Part shown: positions 52,993 through 63,219 of the stretch, piece after piece
Numbering within the stretch: position 1 is the stretch's first letter
Layout of the letters: each line of letters opens with the position of its first letter
Origin: Corynebacterium vitaeruminis DSM 20294
Lineage (GTDB): Bacteria > Actinomycetota > Actinomycetes > Mycobacteriales > Mycobacteriaceae
Length of the DNA: 64,000 nt
NCBI RefSeq assembly: GCF_000550805.1
Contig: NZ_CP004353.1
Span: 992,001 to 1,056,000 of the forward strand
Direction: 5' to 3'
The notes under the pieces: generated by a model
Database searches by the model: none
What the model was told of the DNA's origin: nothing
Seen by the model: only the letters and a program-made list of their open reading frames with translations
Position numbers and translations under genes: made by a program

Positions 52993-54213
52993 ATGCGGGA
53001 AATAACGATCGAGGACGGGGCATTCTTCGAGCATCGCGATCCCGATTCTCCGTTGAGTATGAATGATCAAGAGTCTGCGCGGAGGCAGTTCCATCAGTGG
53101 TTCGTCCTCTGCATCCGCGACGAGGACGCCGAGGACGTGGACGCCATAGTCCATGAGTCCGTCGTTGCCCGCCAGTTTGGAGTGTCCAACTATCGCGCAG
53201 GACGCCTCCTCGATGCCATGCGGTTCTTTCACCACATGCCTGTCACCCTTGGGCGTCAGTTGGATGGGTACCCGCTCGATCTAGAGCGGATCTTGAGCAT
53301 CTGCGCCCCGCTCGCGGGGCTCACGCCGGAAGAGCTGGCCGCTATCGACGAGGAGGTGGCGTTTCTCATCACTCCCACGGTGAAAGGCCAAGAGCTTCCC
53401 CTGAAACGGAAGCTTGGGAGGCAAGTCACGGACATCGTTGCCATGCACTTCGGCGAACTGGTCAAGGATCCGGAGGAGGGGCGCTTCCTCCAGATGCACG
53501 ACGACGGCGAGGGAAACACACACCTCGAGGCCGTCGTATCCGGTGCCGCGGCGGATGTGCTCCAGCAGTGCCTCGAGCAGAAGGCCGCCGAATTGCAGGA
53601 GGAGGCGGACCAAGAAGAGTCCGAGGAGCCGCAGAAGTTCACACCATACTCCGCCGAGGTCTTCGAGGAATTCATCCGAGACCGCGTCACCAAGTATTCG
53701 GTGACCCTCAACCTGTTCACAAGCCCGGACATGGAGGGGCTCTACATGCCCACGGTCGGCTTCCTCAGCAAGGAAGAGTCCGCCAAGTGGCGGGCCATCG
53801 CCGCCAAGGCGCGTGACCTGAGCGCGGCAGAGATCGAGGAGGTGAATCACTACTCGTTCAGCGAGCGCATGCAGGTGTACATGAAGTTTAGGGACGACGG
53901 CTGCCGCAGCCCCGGCTGCACCCACACCGTCTGCGATCACGACCACCAGGTCAACTACGCGGACGGAGGCAAGACCAGCCCGTCGAACGGCGTGCTGCTG
54001 TGTCGTTCCTGCCACAACATGAAAAGCTCCGGCCTCGTGGACTACGAGGTGGAGGATGGGGTCGTGAAGTGGAGGACGCCGGACGGAAAGGTGGTTACCA
54101 GCTACCCGGCGGGGGTTGGTCGAATGTTCGCTCGGACCTATCACCTGAGAAGGAGGAAGCAACAGGAAAGGCGACAAGGCCGCCTCGTCCCAGAGCTTCC
54201 GCCACCATTCTAG
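52993..54213 (+). CDS. DUF222 / HNH endonuclease protein
   Basis: 406 residues. N-terminal DUF222-like helical region, and a C-terminal HNH nuclease: CRSPGCTHTVCDHDHQVNYADGGKTSPSNGVLLCRSCHNMK, with a zinc-binding Cys ladder and catalytic His. The family is abundant in mycolic-acid actinobacteria and of unknown biological role. Start 52993 (MREITIEDG) follows TAAGGGG; an upstream GTG (52939) falls in the promoter, before the expected transcription start. Confidence 0.85.
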   Translation: MREITIEDGAFFEHRDPDSPLSMNDQESARRQFHQWFVLCIRDEDAEDVDAIVHESVVARQFGVSNYRAGRLLDAMRFFHHMPVTLGRQLDGYPLDLERILSICAPLAGLTPEELAAIDEEVAFLITPTVKGQELPLKRKLGRQVTDIVAMHFGELVKDPEEGRFLQMHDDGEGNTHLEAVVSGAAADVLQQCLEQKAAELQEEADQEESEEPQKFTPYSAEVFEEFIRDRVTKYSVTLNLFTSPDMEGLYMPTVGFLSKEESAKWRAIAAKARDLSAAEIEEVNHYSFSERMQVYMKFRDDGCRSPGCTHTVCDHDHQVNYADGGKTSPSNGVLLCRSCHNMKSSGLVDYEVEDGVVKWRTPDGKVVTSYPAGVGRMFARTYHLRRRKQQERRQGRLVPELPPPF

Positions 54214-54221
54214 GGAAAGCA

Positions 54222-54247
54222 AAAAGTGCCCCCGGAGGGGCACTTTT
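54222..54247. terminator. Bidirectional terminator between HNH gene and prs
   Basis: An 11-bp perfect stem AAAAGTGCCCC / GGGGCACTTTT with a 4-nt loop CGGA. Confidence 0.9.
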
Positions 54248-54258
54248 AAGAAAGGAGT

Positions 54259-55239
54259 TTAGGCCTGACCCTCGAACAGGTCGGTCACGGAACCGTTCTC
54301 GAAGATCTCGTGAATGGTCTTGGCCAGAAGCGGGGCGATCGGCAGGACGGTGAGGTTGTCCCAGCCCTCGGTGCTCTGCGGGAGCGTGTCGGTGGTGATG
54401 ACCTCCTTGGCACCACACTGCGACAGGCGCTCGCGAGCGGGATCGGAGAACACGCCGTGGGTGCAGCCGATGATGACGTCCTCGGCGCCCGCGTCGCGGA
54501 GCACACCGACGGCACCGGCGATGGTGCCGCCGGTATCAATCATGTCGTCGAGCAGGATCGCGGTCTTGCCGGAAACGTCGCCGACGACGCGGTTGGCCAC
54601 GACCTGGTTGGCAACGTCCACGGAGCGGGTCTTGTGGACGAAGGCCATCGGGGCATCGCCCAATACGTTGGCCCACTTCTCGGCAACCTTCACGCGGCCA
54701 GCATCGGGGGAGACCACCACGATGTTATCGAGGGAGTAGTTCTCCTTGATGTAGTCGGTGAGGATCGGCATGGCGTGCATGTGGTCGACCGGGCCGTCGA
54801 AGAAGCCCTGGATCTGATCGGTGTGCAGATCGACGGACACGATGCGGTCGGCGCCAGCGGCCTTGAGCAGGTCGGCGACGAGGCGGGCGGAGATGGGCTC
54901 GCGGCCGCGGTGCTTCTTGTCCTGGCGGGCGTAGGGGTAGAAAGGCAGGATTGCGGTGATGCGCTTGGCGGAACCACGCTTGAGCGCATCGATCATGATG
55001 AGCTGCTCCATCAGCCACTTGTTGAGCGGCTGGGTGTGGGACTGGATCACGAAAGCATCGGAGCCGCGGACGGACTCCTCGAAGCGGACGAAGATCTCGC
55101 CGTTGGCGAAGTCGCGGGCGGTCATCGGGGTGAGCTCGATGCCAAGCTCCTTGGCGACGGCTTCACCGAGCTCGGGGTGGGCACGACCCGAGAACAACAT
55201 GAGATTCTTGCGGCTCTCGGTGAGGTGTTTGGAGGTCAT
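54259..55239 (-). CDS. prs: Ribose-phosphate pyrophosphokinase
   Basis: 326 residues. Makes PRPP from ribose-5-phosphate and ATP for nucleotide, NAD, His and Trp synthesis. DRIVSVDLHTDQIQGFFDGPVDHMHAM (PRPP-synthetase flexible loop and Mg site), VVSPDAGRVKVAEKWANVLG, and the PRPP-binding AILLDDMIDTGGTIAGAV are intact. Directly downstream of glmU (gap 99 nt), forming an operon; the pair is conserved in actinobacteria. The gap contains AT-rich sequence (TAAGCTAATCAT on the minus strand) that may be an extra prs promoter. Confidence 0.97.
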   Translation of the reverse strand: MTSKHLTESRKNLMLFSGRAHPELGEAVAKELGIELTPMTARDFANGEIFVRFEESVRGSDAFVIQSHTQPLNKWLMEQLIMIDALKRGSAKRITAILPFYPYARQDKKHRGREPISARLVADLLKAAGADRIVSVDLHTDQIQGFFDGPVDHMHAMPILTDYIKENYSLDNIVVVSPDAGRVKVAEKWANVLGDAPMAFVHKTRSVDVANQVVANRVVGDVSGKTAILLDDMIDTGGTIAGAVGVLRDAGAEDVIIGCTHGVFSDPARERLSQCGAKEVITTDTLPQSTEGWDNLTVLPIAPLLAKTIHEIFENGSVTDLFEGQA

Positions 55240-55338
55240 AGGTGGGGCATACCTTCCTGGGGTGAGTCCAAAGTTAACTCGGAATGAATGGAAAACAAAC
55301 CAATGATTAGCTTAATAGGTGGAGCGGGGGAGGGTGCT

Positions 55339-56793
55339 TTAAGCGTCCGTTTCTTCGGTGCGCGCTGCCTCCGCTGCTTGGGCCGCGGGGGTGCCGGGGC
55401 GCTTCTTCTCCACCCAGCCCTCGATGTTGCGCTGCTTTCCGCCCGAAACCACGAGGGCGCCGGCGGGGACGTCCTCGCGGATGACGGTGCCCGCGCCGGA
55501 GTAGGCGCCGTCGCCGACGGTGACTGGGGCGATGAACATCGTGTCGGAGCCGGTGCGCACGTGGGAGCCGATGGTGGTGTGGTGCTTGTTTACGCCGTCG
55601 TAGTTGACGAACACGCTGGATGCGCCGATGTTCGACTCCTCGCCGACGGTGGCGTCGCCGATGTAGGTAAGGTGGGGGACCTTGGAAGCGCGACCGATCT
55701 GGGCGTTCTTGGCCTCCACGAAGCCGCCCAGCTTGCCCTTCTCGCCGAGTACGGTGCCCGGGCGGATGTAGGTGAACGGGCCCACCGTCGCCTCGGCGCC
55801 GATGACGGAGTCGAAGCCGTGCGTGCGGACCACGCTAGCGCCCTCGCCGACGGTCATGTTGGTCAGCGTGGTGTCGGGGCCGACCTCGGCGCGGTCGGCG
55901 ATGGAGGTGGTGCCGAGCAGCTGGGTGCCGGGGTAGATGGTCACGTCCTGGCCGACGGTGACGGTGACGTCGATCCACGTGGAGGCGGGGTCGATGACGG
56001 TGGCGCCGCCGCGCATGGCGGCCTCGACGGTGCGGCGGTTGAGCTCGCGGCCGGCCTCGGCGAGCTGGACGCGGTCGTTGACGCCGGCGAGCTCGCTCGG
56101 GTCCTCGGCACGGTAGGCGCGGACGGGGTGGCCCTCGGCGCGGGCGATGCCGAGCACGTCGGTGAGGTAGAGCTCGCCTTGGGCGTTGTCGGCGCGCAGC
56201 TGGCCGAGCGCGCCGCGGAGGATGGCGGCGTCGAAGGCGAAGACGCCGGAGTTGACCTCGTTGATCTTCAGTGTCTCTGCGTCGCCGTCCTTCTGCTCGA
56301 CGATGGCGGTGACCTCGCCATCCTCATTGCGCACAATGCGACCGTAGCCGGTGGGATCGTCCAGGCTCATGGTGAGCACGGTGACGGCGGTGGGCACCTC
56401 GGTGTGTGCCGCTACCAGCGCAGTGAGCGTCTCCGGGCGCAGCAGCGGTACGTCGCCGTTGGTGACGAGCACGGTGCCTTCGAACCCCTCGAGCTGATCC
56501 ATCGCGCACTGCACCGCATGCCCGGTGCCGTTCTGCTCCTCCTGGATCGCGGTGCGAACGGTGGTGCCCGGAAGCTCGGCGGCTACCGCATCCACGGCGG
56601 GGCCCACCTGGTCGCGGCGGTGGCCGATGACCGCGACGATGAACTCCGGGTCGACGCCAGCCGCGGCGTGGAGGGAGTGCGAAAGCAAACTCCTGCCGCC
56701 GATGGCGTGCAGGGTCTTTTGTTTATCGGACTTCATCCGGGTGCCGGCGCCAGCGGCGAGGACCACAACGGCGCAGGAAGAAGAGCTACTCAC
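55339..56793 (-). CDS. glmU: Bifunctional N-acetylglucosamine-1-phosphate uridyltransferase / glucosamine-1-phosphate acetyltransferase
   Basis: 484 residues. N-terminal nucleotidyltransferase ([24 protein letters not shown]), GNGDV-type loop ([12 protein letters not shown]) and NSGVFAFD; C-terminal left-handed beta-helix (repeats such as [52 protein letters not shown]) for acetyl transfer, ending in a Glu-rich tail ([12 protein letters not shown]). Both activities supply UDP-GlcNAc for peptidoglycan. Preceded by an MFS gene 51 nt upstream. Confidence 0.97.
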   Translation of the reverse strand: MSSSSSCAVVVLAAGAGTRMKSDKQKTLHAIGGRSLLSHSLHAAAGVDPEFIVAVIGHRRDQVGPAVDAVAAELPGTTVRTAIQEEQNGTGHAVQCAMDQLEGFEGTVLVTNGDVPLLRPETLTALVAAHTEVPTAVTVLTMSLDDPTGYGRIVRNEDGEVTAIVEQKDGDAETLKINEVNSGVFAFDAAILRGALGQLRADNAQGELYLTDVLGIARAEGHPVRAYRAEDPSELAGVNDRVQLAEAGRELNRRTVEAAMRGGATVIDPASTWIDVTVTVGQDVTIYPGTQLLGTTSIADRAEVGPDTTLTNMTVGEGASVVRTHGFDSVIGAEATVGPFTYIRPGTVLGEKGKLGGFVEAKNAQIGRASKVPHLTYIGDATVGEESNIGASSVFVNYDGVNKHHTTIGSHVRTGSDTMFIAPVTVGDGAYSGAGTVIREDVPAGALVVSGGKQRNIEGWVEKKRPGTPAAQAAEAARTEETDA

Positions 56794-56844
56794 GAGTAAC
56801 GACGCTCCTGTTATCGGGGAAAATTTCCCCTCTAGCTTAGCGTT

Positions 56845-58017
56845 TTAGGCTTTTCGACGCCCAACCGAAACCTCCTCGAGCCGCAACGCCCCGAGGAAGC
56901 CCACGACTCCCAGCACGGCGAGGAAAGTGATGGCGGCGGAGACACCGAAAAACGAGATGGCGCCGCTGATGGCTCCGACGACGAGGAGGACGACGCCCAT
57001 GAGCGTGTTGGCCGCGCCCACGATCTGGGTGCGCTCGTCGCCTTCGGCCATGTCCACGACGTAGGTCTTCCGCGCCACCCTGACCGCGGTGTGGGCCAGG
57101 GTAACGAGAAAGAATGACAGCGGCGCGATGACGGGGAACGCGATGGTGACGAACAAGACGATGGAGGCGAAAAGGGATGCCCAGGCCATCGTCAACCGTG
57201 AGGAAACGTCGGAAAGCCTGCCGGAGAACTTGCCGCCGAGAATGGAGGCGGCACCCGTGGCGAGGAGGAACACGCCCACGCCGGAGAGGTTGGCGGAGTG
57301 CGCGAGTGTCACCAGAAATGAGGTGGACAGGGCTGTGACCAGCAGGAGCGAGCGCACGATCACGAAGCGTCGAAAAGCGACGCTTGACTTCAGGAGCTGG
57401 AAGCTATTGCGGTGGGCGAAGCCTTCTGTGGGGTAGGTGGGTTCGTCGATGCGAGCGAAGACCCGGCCGGCGAGGAACCAGCAGGTGGCGGAGAAGATGA
57501 TGAGCGCGGCGAGGAGGCTCGTGCGGGAGCCGATGGGCAAAAGCACAATACCGATGACGAGCGACGCGAGGCCGCCGAGCATGGTCGCGCGTCCGGTGAC
57601 GATGCCGCGGGTGCCCTTGCGCATCGTGCGGCCCTGGACGTCCTTGGAAGTAATCGAGCACAGGCTGCGGCCGAGCGAGAGCACCGCGAGGCCTGTGAGG
57701 ACGGCGGCGCCGAGCGCCCAGCCGGTGAGCAGGAACGCGGCGATCCCGATGAGGAGGGCGGCGAACGCCTGGATCATGGAACCGATCACCCACAGGCGCT
57801 TGCGGGAACGATGGCGGATCACCCACGGCGTGAGGAACTCCTGGGGAAGCATGGAGCCGGATTCGCGGATCGGGACGAGCATGGCGGTGACGAAGGCGGG
57901 CGCGCCGCCCGCGGCCAGGATCCAGGGGAGGACCGTCTTTGCCGCGGTGATGGCGTCGCCGATGTTTTGCAGGCCGTTCGAGACGACGAAAATCCGTGCT
58001 GCCTTCTGCTCATCCAT
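56845..58017 (-). CDS. Major facilitator superfamily transporter
   Basis: 390 residues, about ten to twelve membrane helices, with the MFS loop motif ...RSRKRLWVIG after helix 2 and GxxxGRATMLGG. Substrate unknown. The start is set at 58017 because a longer frame to 58149 would run through the tRNA-Gln gene; TACTGT ends 7 nt before this ATG, so it is probably leaderless. Ends 51 nt before glmU. Confidence 0.82.
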   Translation of the reverse strand: MDEQKAARIFVVSNGLQNIGDAITAAKTVLPWILAAGGAPAFVTAMLVPIRESGSMLPQEFLTPWVIRHRSRKRLWVIGSMIQAFAALLIGIAAFLLTGWALGAAVLTGLAVLSLGRSLCSITSKDVQGRTMRKGTRGIVTGRATMLGGLASLVIGIVLLPIGSRTSLLAALIIFSATCWFLAGRVFARIDEPTYPTEGFAHRNSFQLLKSSVAFRRFVIVRSLLLVTALSTSFLVTLAHSANLSGVGVFLLATGAASILGGKFSGRLSDVSSRLTMAWASLFASIVLFVTIAFPVIAPLSFFLVTLAHTAVRVARKTYVVDMAEGDERTQIVGAANTLMGVVLLVVGAISGAISFFGVSAAITFLAVLGVVGFLGALRLEEVSVGRRKA

Positions 58018-58024
58018 GAAGGCG

Positions 58025-58030
58025 ACAGTA
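58025..58030 (-). promoter_or_regulatory. -10 box of MFS gene, leaderless spacing
   Basis: TACTGT on the minus strand, 7 nt before the ATG at 58017. Confidence 0.45.
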
Positions 58031-58067
58031 CACTCGTGGGGAATAGGTACTTCCGAGGCCGTTAATG

Positions 58068-58073
58068 TAGTAT
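58068..58073 (+). promoter_or_regulatory. Candidate -10 box of tRNA-Gln
   Basis: TAGTAT, 32 nt upstream of the mature tRNA; no strong -35 element visible. Confidence 0.4.
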
Positions 58074-58104
58074 CACTATTCGTCGAGACGGCTATCTCGG
58101 CGTT

Positions 58105-58174
58105 TCCCTGTGGTGTAATTGGCAACACTACGGTTTTTGGTACCGTCATTCAAGGTTCGAGTCCTTGCAGGGAA
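58105..58174 (+). tRNA. tRNA-Gln (anticodon TTG)
   Basis: Cloverleaf can be folded by eye: acceptor TCCCTGT / GCAGGGA, D arm with AATTGGCA loop, anticodon stem ACGGT/ACCGT around TTTTGGT with anticodon TTG, and T arm CAAGG-TTCGAGT-CCTTG. The 3' CCA is not encoded (sequence continues AGCAAGC). It stands alone between two divergent genes and is followed by a terminator. Confidence 0.93.
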
Positions 58175-58183
58175 GCAAGCGTC

Positions 58184-58216
58184 CCCAGCGCCGCCTCGTG
58201 CGGTGCTGGGTTTTTT
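58184..58216 (+). terminator. Terminator of tRNA-Gln
   Basis: An 11-bp stem CCCAGCGCCGC / GCGGTGCTGGG (one G-U), loop CTCGT, then TTTTTT. Confidence 0.9.
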
Positions 58217-58228
58217 AATGGAGGAATC

Positions 58229-58888
58229 ATGGTCCGGACCAGGATGACAGGAAAAGAGCGCCGCGAGCAGCTCGTCAGCATCGGCAGGGAGGTCTTCGCC
58301 GAGCGCGGCTTCGACGGCGCCAGCGTCGAGGAGATCGCCGCGCGCGCCGGGGTGTCCAAGCCGGTCGTCTACGAGCACTTCGGCGGCAAGGAGGGGCTCT
58401 ACGCCGTCGTCGTCGATCGCGAGATGCTGCGACTAGAAAAGATCGTGACGGAGTCCCTCAAGACCGGTCGCAGCCGGGTCCGCATCGAGCAGGCGGTCCT
58501 CGCACTCTTGACGTACGTGGAGGAAGACACCGACGGCTTCCAGATCCTCGTGCGCGATATGCAGCCGGGGCAGGACCGCACGTATTCCACTTTGCTTAAC
58601 GACGCCGTGGCGCAGGTGTCCCACATCCTGGCCCAGGCCTTCATTCGCTCCGGCCTCGACCCCGACAACGCGGTGCTTTACGGGCAGGCGTTGGTGGGCA
58701 TGGTCTCCATGACCGCGCAGTGGTGGCTCGACGAGCGGCTGGAGGAGCGGGGGCCATCGAAGGAGCAGGTGGCCGCGCACATCGTGAACCTGTGCTGGAA
58801 CGGGCTGGCGGGCATGGAGGCTGACCCCCAGCTGACGAAGAACCTCAACAACGAACCCTCGACCCTCGGGCGAGAAGGAGAAAACTGA
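58229..58888 (+). CDS. TetR-family regulator upstream of mfd
   Basis: 219 residues. Helix-turn-helix: [49 protein letters not shown]-terminal ligand-binding domain. GGAGGAATC before ATG 58229. Its stop overlaps the mfd start by one base (TGATG), so the repressor and mfd are coupled. Target unknown; no palindrome is apparent in the 12 nt between the tRNA terminator and start. Confidence 0.9.
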   Translation: MVRTRMTGKERREQLVSIGREVFAERGFDGASVEEIAARAGVSKPVVYEHFGGKEGLYAVVVDREMLRLEKIVTESLKTGRSRVRIEQAVLALLTYVEEDTDGFQILVRDMQPGQDRTYSTLLNDAVAQVSHILAQAFIRSGLDPDNAVLYGQALVGMVSMTAQWWLDERLEERGPSKEQVAAHIVNLCWNGLAGMEADPQLTKNLNNEPSTLGREGEN

Positions 58889-61800
58889 TGGCGCCAATGC
58901 TTGCTGGCCTAGCAAAGGTCGCGGCGCGGGATCCCAAGATCAAGGGGCTGCTCACCCACGTTGGTGAGAAGAGCCTGCACATCACGGGAATCGATCAGGT
59001 GCGCCCCTGGATGCTGGCCGCCCTTTCCCAGCGCACCCAGGTCCTGGCGGTTACGGCCACGGGCCGGGAGGCGGAGGACCTCACCGCCGAGCTCAAGGCC
59101 ATCCTGGGGGAGAAGGTCGCCTGGTTCCCGGCGTGGGAGACCCTGCCGCACGAGCGGCTGAGCCCGGCCGCAGACATCGCGGGCGCGCGCATGCGGGTGC
59201 TCGATCACCTGGATGACTATTCCGTGGTGGTCACGGCCGCGCGCGGCCTGTGCCAGCCGATCCTCAAGGAGGCCGAGGGGCGGGAGGCCTTCCGACTGAC
59301 GGAGGGGCGGGAATACAACTTCGAGGAGCTGGGGGAGGAGCTCGTCTTCCGGGCGTACCAGCGGGTCGACCTAGTGGCCAAGAAGGGTGAGTTTGCCATG
59401 CGCGGAGGCATCCTCGACGTGTTCCCGACGACCGCCGAGTACCCGGTCCGCGTGGAGTTCTGGGGCGACGAGATCTCCGAGATGCGCGCCTTCTCCGTGG
59501 CCGATCAGCGCGCCATCCCGGACCTTGAAGTCAAAGAGGTGGAGGTCTATCCGGCGCGCGAGCTGCTCATCACAGATGCGGTGGCCCAGCGAGCGCAGGA
59601 GCTGGCCGTCAAGCACGGCTCCCACCCGACGCTGCAGGAGCTGCTGAGCAAGATCGCTGAGAAGATGCCCGCCGACGGCATGGAGGCGCTCATGCCCGCG
59701 CTGGTGGACACCCCGTTCATTACCCTGCCCGAGCTGATGCCCGGGTCGCACGTCGTGGCCATCGGGCCGGAGAAGATCCGCACCCGCATCGCGGACCTGC
59801 AGGCCACCGACGCCGAGTTCCTCGCCGCGGGCTGGGAGGCTGCAGCGATGGGGGCCGACGGGCCGCTTGCGACCAAGGGACTAGACCTCGACGCCAGCAC
59901 GTACCGCTCCTATGAGTCGCTCGAAAAATCTTCGGGGGTTTGGTGGACCTTCGCCCCTCCCGGGATGTTCGAGGCCGACGAGTCAGACACCCTGCCGCTC
60001 GACTTCGAGCCGGGCCCGACGCCGAGGGGCGATCTGGAGAAGATCGACCAGATGATGGCCCTGCTGCTTGCGCACACGACCTCGGGCGGGCGTGCGGCGT
60101 TCATTGCGCCCGCGCAGGGAGCGATCAAGCGCATGGTGGAGCGCTTCAAGGAGAAGGGCATCCCGACCAAGGTAGCGACCCCCGGGTGGGAGCCCTCAGA
60201 AGGGGAGGTGACCCTCTACCAGGCGATGAGCCACGCGGGCCTCGTGATCGGCGGGCTCGTGGTCATCACCGAGACGGACCTGACGGGCAACCGCGTGGGC
60301 GACATCGCGGGAGCGAAGCGCCGCCCTGCCAAGCGCCGGAACCGGGTGGATCCGCTGGCGCTCAAGACCGGCGACTTCGTCGTCCACGAGACCCACGGCA
60401 TCGGCCGCTTCCTCAAGATGACCGAGCGCACGATCAAGACCGGCGACGAGACCTCGCGCCGGGAGTACATCGTGCTGGAGTACGCCCCGAGCAAGCGCGG
60501 GCAGCCCGCGGACCAGCTCTACGTTCCCATGGACTCGCTCGACATGCTCTCGCGCTACGTCGGCGGCGAGAAACCGACGCTGTCCAAGATGGGCGGCTCG
60601 GACTGGAAGAACACCAAGAAGAAGGCCCGCGCCGCGGTGCGCGAGATCGCGGGCGAGCTGGTCGAGCTGTACGCCAAGCGCCAGGCCGCGCCCGGCCACG
60701 CGTTCGCGCCGGACACCCCCTGGCAGCGGGAGATGGAGGACAACTTCCCCTTCGTCGAGACCGAGGACCAGATGCTGGCCATCGACGCGGTCAAAGCGGA
60801 CATGGAAAAGCCCGCGCCGATGGACCGCGTGGTGGTCGGCGACGTCGGCTACGGAAAGACGGAGGTGGCGGTCCGCGCGGCGTTCAAGGCGGTGCAAGAC
60901 GGCAAGCAGGTCGCGGTGCTCGTGCCCACGACGCTGCTCGCGCAGCAGCACCTGGCCACCTTCGAGGAGCGCATGGCGGGCTTCCCGGTGAACATCAAGG
61001 GCCTGTCGCGGTTTACCTCCGCCCACGACGCGAAGGAGATCCTCTCCGGGCTGGCCGACGGGACGGTGGACATCGTCATCGGCACCCACCGCCTGCTGCA
61101 GACGGGCGTGCAGTGGAAGAACTTGGGGCTCGTCGTGGTGGACGAGGAGCAGCGCTTCGGCGTGGAGCACAAGGAGCACATCAAAGCGATGCGCACGCAC
61201 GTCGACGTGCTCACCATGTCGGCCACCCCGATCCCGAGGACCCTGGAGATGTCCATGGCGGGCATCCGCGAGATGTCCACCATCCTCACCCCGCCGCAGG
61301 ACCGACACCCGATCCTCACCTACGTGGGCCCACAGGAGGAGAAGCAGATCGCGGCGGCGATCCGGCGCGAGCTCTTGCGAGACGGCCAGGTCTTCTACGT
61401 GCACAACAAGGTCTCGGACATCGAGAAGAAGGCCCGCGAGCTGCGGGAGCTGTTGCCGGAGGCGCGCATCGTCGTGGCGCACGGCCAGATGAGCGAAGAC
61501 GTGCTCGAGCAGACCGTCCAGGGGTTCTGGGACCGCGAGTACGACGTGCTCGTGTGCACGACTATCGTCGAGACCGGCCTCGACATCGCCAACGCGAACA
61601 CCCTCATCGTGGAGAACGCGCACCACATGGGGCTCTCGCAGCTCCACCAGCTGCGCGGCCGCGTGGGGCGCTCCCGCGAGCGGGGTTACGCCTACTTCCT
61701 CTATCCCAAGGGGCAGACGCTGACGGAGAACTCCTACGACCGCCTCGCCACCATCGCGCAGAACAACGACCTCGGCGCGGGCATGGCGGTGGCCATGAAG

Positions 61801-62484
61801 GACCTGGAGATGCGCGGCGCCGGCAACGTGCTCGGCGCGCAGCAGTCGGGCCACATCGCGGGCGTGGGCTTCGACCTCTACGTGCGGCTGGTGGGCGAGG
61901 CCGTCGAGGCCTTCCGTGCGCTGGCCGACGGTAAGCTCGTCGATGCTACCGACAAGGGGCCCAAGGAGATCCGCATCGACCTCCCGGTGGACGCCCACAT
62001 CCCCGAGTCGTACATCAGCGCCGAGCGCCTGCGGCTCGAGGTTTACCGGAAACTCGCTGCGTCGACAAGCGAAAGCGACATCCGGCTGGCCGTCGAAGAG
62101 ATGGAAGACCGCTTCGGGCCGCTGCCTAAGGAAGTCGAGCGGCTGCTGTCCGTCGCGAGGTTGCGCCACCTTGCCAGGAAGGCGGGCGTGGGGGATATCG
62201 GGGTGCAGGGCACCCGCATTAAGGTGCACCCGGTCGAGCTGGCCGATTCCAAGCAGGTTCGGCTCAAGCGGCTGTTCCCCGGAGCGGTCTACCGGGCCGC
62301 GGCGAAGGCGATCCAGCTGCCGTTCCCCAAGGCCGGCCGCAACGTGACCGACCCCAAGCTGAGGGACGTTGACCTGGTGCAATGGGCGGCGGATTTCCTC
62401 TCCACCATGTTTGACCTCGAGAAGATCGACGTGCGCGGCGGCAAGAAGCTGAAAAAGAAGGTCGTGTCCGCCCGGGAAGCTTAA
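58888..62484 (+). CDS. mfd: Transcription-repair coupling factor Mfd
   Basis: 1198 residues. UvrB-like N-terminal modules, RNA-polymerase-interacting domain around [14 protein letters not shown], translocase motor with Walker [12 protein letters not shown] (about 651), DEEQRFGV (about 752), [11 protein letters not shown], and helicase motif [19 protein letters not shown], ending in a regulatory domain. It removes stalled RNA polymerase and recruits UvrA. Coupled to the TetR gene by overlap. Short gap (63 nt) before mazG. Confidence 0.97.
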   Translation: MAPMLAGLAKVAARDPKIKGLLTHVGEKSLHITGIDQVRPWMLAALSQRTQVLAVTATGREAEDLTAELKAILGEKVAWFPAWETLPHERLSPAADIAGARMRVLDHLDDYSVVVTAARGLCQPILKEAEGREAFRLTEGREYNFEELGEELVFRAYQRVDLVAKKGEFAMRGGILDVFPTTAEYPVRVEFWGDEISEMRAFSVADQRAIPDLEVKEVEVYPARELLITDAVAQRAQELAVKHGSHPTLQELLSKIAEKMPADGMEALMPALVDTPFITLPELMPGSHVVAIGPEKIRTRIADLQATDAEFLAAGWEAAAMGADGPLATKGLDLDASTYRSYESLEKSSGVWWTFAPPGMFEADESDTLPLDFEPGPTPRGDLEKIDQMMALLLAHTTSGGRAAFIAPAQGAIKRMVERFKEKGIPTKVATPGWEPSEGEVTLYQAMSHAGLVIGGLVVITETDLTGNRVGDIAGAKRRPAKRRNRVDPLALKTGDFVVHETHGIGRFLKMTERTIKTGDETSRREYIVLEYAPSKRGQPADQLYVPMDSLDMLSRYVGGEKPTLSKMGGSDWKNTKKKARAAVREIAGELVELYAKRQAAPGHAFAPDTPWQREMEDNFPFVETEDQMLAIDAVKADMEKPAPMDRVVVGDVGYGKTEVAVRAAFKAVQDGKQVAVLVPTTLLAQQHLATFEERMAGFPVNIKGLSRFTSAHDAKEILSGLADGTVDIVIGTHRLLQTGVQWKNLGLVVVDEEQRFGVEHKEHIKAMRTHVDVLTMSATPIPRTLEMSMAGIREMSTILTPPQDRHPILTYVGPQEEKQIAAAIRRELLRDGQVFYVHNKVSDIEKKARELRELLPEARIVVAHGQMSEDVLEQTVQGFWDREYDVLVCTTIVETGLDIANANTLIVENAHHMGLSQLHQLRGRVGRSRERGYAYFLYPKGQTLTENSYDRLATIAQNNDLGAGMAVAMKDLEMRGAGNVLGAQQSGHIAGVGFDLYVRLVGEAVEAFRALADGKLVDATDKGPKEIRIDLPVDAHIPESYISAERLRLEVYRKLAASTSESDIRLAVEEMEDRFGPLPKEVERLLSVARLRHLARKAGVGDIGVQGTRIKVHPVELADSKQVRLKRLFPGAVYRAAAKAIQLPFPKAGRNVTDPKLRDVDLVQWAADFLSTMFDLEKIDVRGGKKLKKKVVSAREA

Positions 62485-62534
62485 GGCAGGCTGAGATGGT
62501 TGCGGGTGGCGCCGCCTGAGCGTGGGGCAAGCAC

Positions 62535-62540
62535 TATTAT
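62535..62540 (+). promoter_or_regulatory. -10 box of mazG, leaderless spacing
   Basis: TATTAT ends 7 nt before the ATG at 62548. Confidence 0.5.
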
Positions 62541-62547
62541 GACATGC

Positions 62548-63153
62548 ATGATTGTTCTGCTCCTTGATCCTCGGTGGCCCACGATGATCCCGTTCACGCT
62601 GCTGAGCGAGCTGCGCGGGCGCGTGGAGTTCAGCGACGAGGTCCCGGTGCAGGTCCGCTGGAACTTAGGCGACGTCATCGGGGACGCGGGTAACCATGCG
62701 CCGAGGATCCTGGTGAGCACCGACGAGTGGGACGAGAAGGTGCGATCCGCGATTGCTGATGGGGCGCGGGTGGTCGAGGTGCCCAGCCGCAGTGAGGGCA
62801 TCGCCCAAGCAGTGGACGTGATGCGCCGCGCGCTGCGGCTGGGGGAGTGGGAGCAGAGCCAGACGCACGCCTCCCTCATGGCGTACCTGAGAGAAGAGGT
62901 CGAGGAGTTCGACGAGGCGGTCCGCGGCGGCGACGAGCAGGAGATGCGCGACGAGCTGGGCGACCTGCTCTTGCAGGTCCTGTTCCACGCGGAGATCGCC
63001 TCCCAGCGCGGTTCCTTCGACTTCGACGCGGTGGCCATGAGCTTCGTGGAGAAGATGGCCAAGCGCTCGCCGTACCTGTTCGACGGAACGCACCAAGTGG
63101 TGGCGATTGAGGAGCAGGAGCGGCTCTGGGAGCTCGGCAAGCAGGCTCAGTGA
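62548..63153 (+). CDS. mazG: MazG-domain nucleoside triphosphate pyrophosphohydrolase
   Basis: 201 residues. Single MazG domain: ASLMAYLREEVEEFDEAVRGGDEQEMRDELGDLLLQVLFHAEIA (E-E-x-E...E-L-G-D metal site) preceded by an N-terminal actinobacterial extension. It hydrolyses non-canonical or damaged NTPs. Shorter than the two-domain MazG of E. coli. Start 62548 chosen because TATTAT is 7 nt upstream and no Shine-Dalgarno exists; an alternative ATG at 62539 is in frame. Confidence 0.88.
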   Translation: MIVLLLDPRWPTMIPFTLLSELRGRVEFSDEVPVQVRWNLGDVIGDAGNHAPRILVSTDEWDEKVRSAIADGARVVEVPSRSEGIAQAVDVMRRALRLGEWEQSQTHASLMAYLREEVEEFDEAVRGGDEQEMRDELGDLLLQVLFHAEIASQRGSFDFDAVAMSFVEKMAKRSPYLFDGTHQVVAIEEQERLWELGKQAQ

Positions 63154-63155
63154 GT

Positions 63156-63194
63156 AAAGCCCCGAACCCGGCACATCGTGGGTTGGGGGCTTTG
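63156..63194 (+). terminator. Terminator after mazG
   Basis: A stem AAAGCCCC-G-AACCC with GGGTT-G-GGGGCTTT (13 pairs, one mismatch), loop GGCACATCGT, then T-rich sequence. Confidence 0.75.
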
Positions 63195-63205
63195 GTATTA
63201 GAGGG

Positions 63206-63211
63206 TAACAT
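63206..63211 (+). promoter_or_regulatory. -10 box, leaderless spacing
   Basis: TAACAT ends 8 nt before the ATG at 63220. Confidence 0.45.
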
Positions 63212-63219
63212 CGATCGTC

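Noticed and set aside
53881..54060. HNH motif as part of an intein or homing element
   Set aside because: The nuclease is at the end of a stand-alone DUF222-type protein without intein splice motifs or an interrupted host gene.
60196..62382. 728-codon frame opposite mfd
   Set aside because: Antisense shadow of a confirmed gene; composition is typical of reversed codons.
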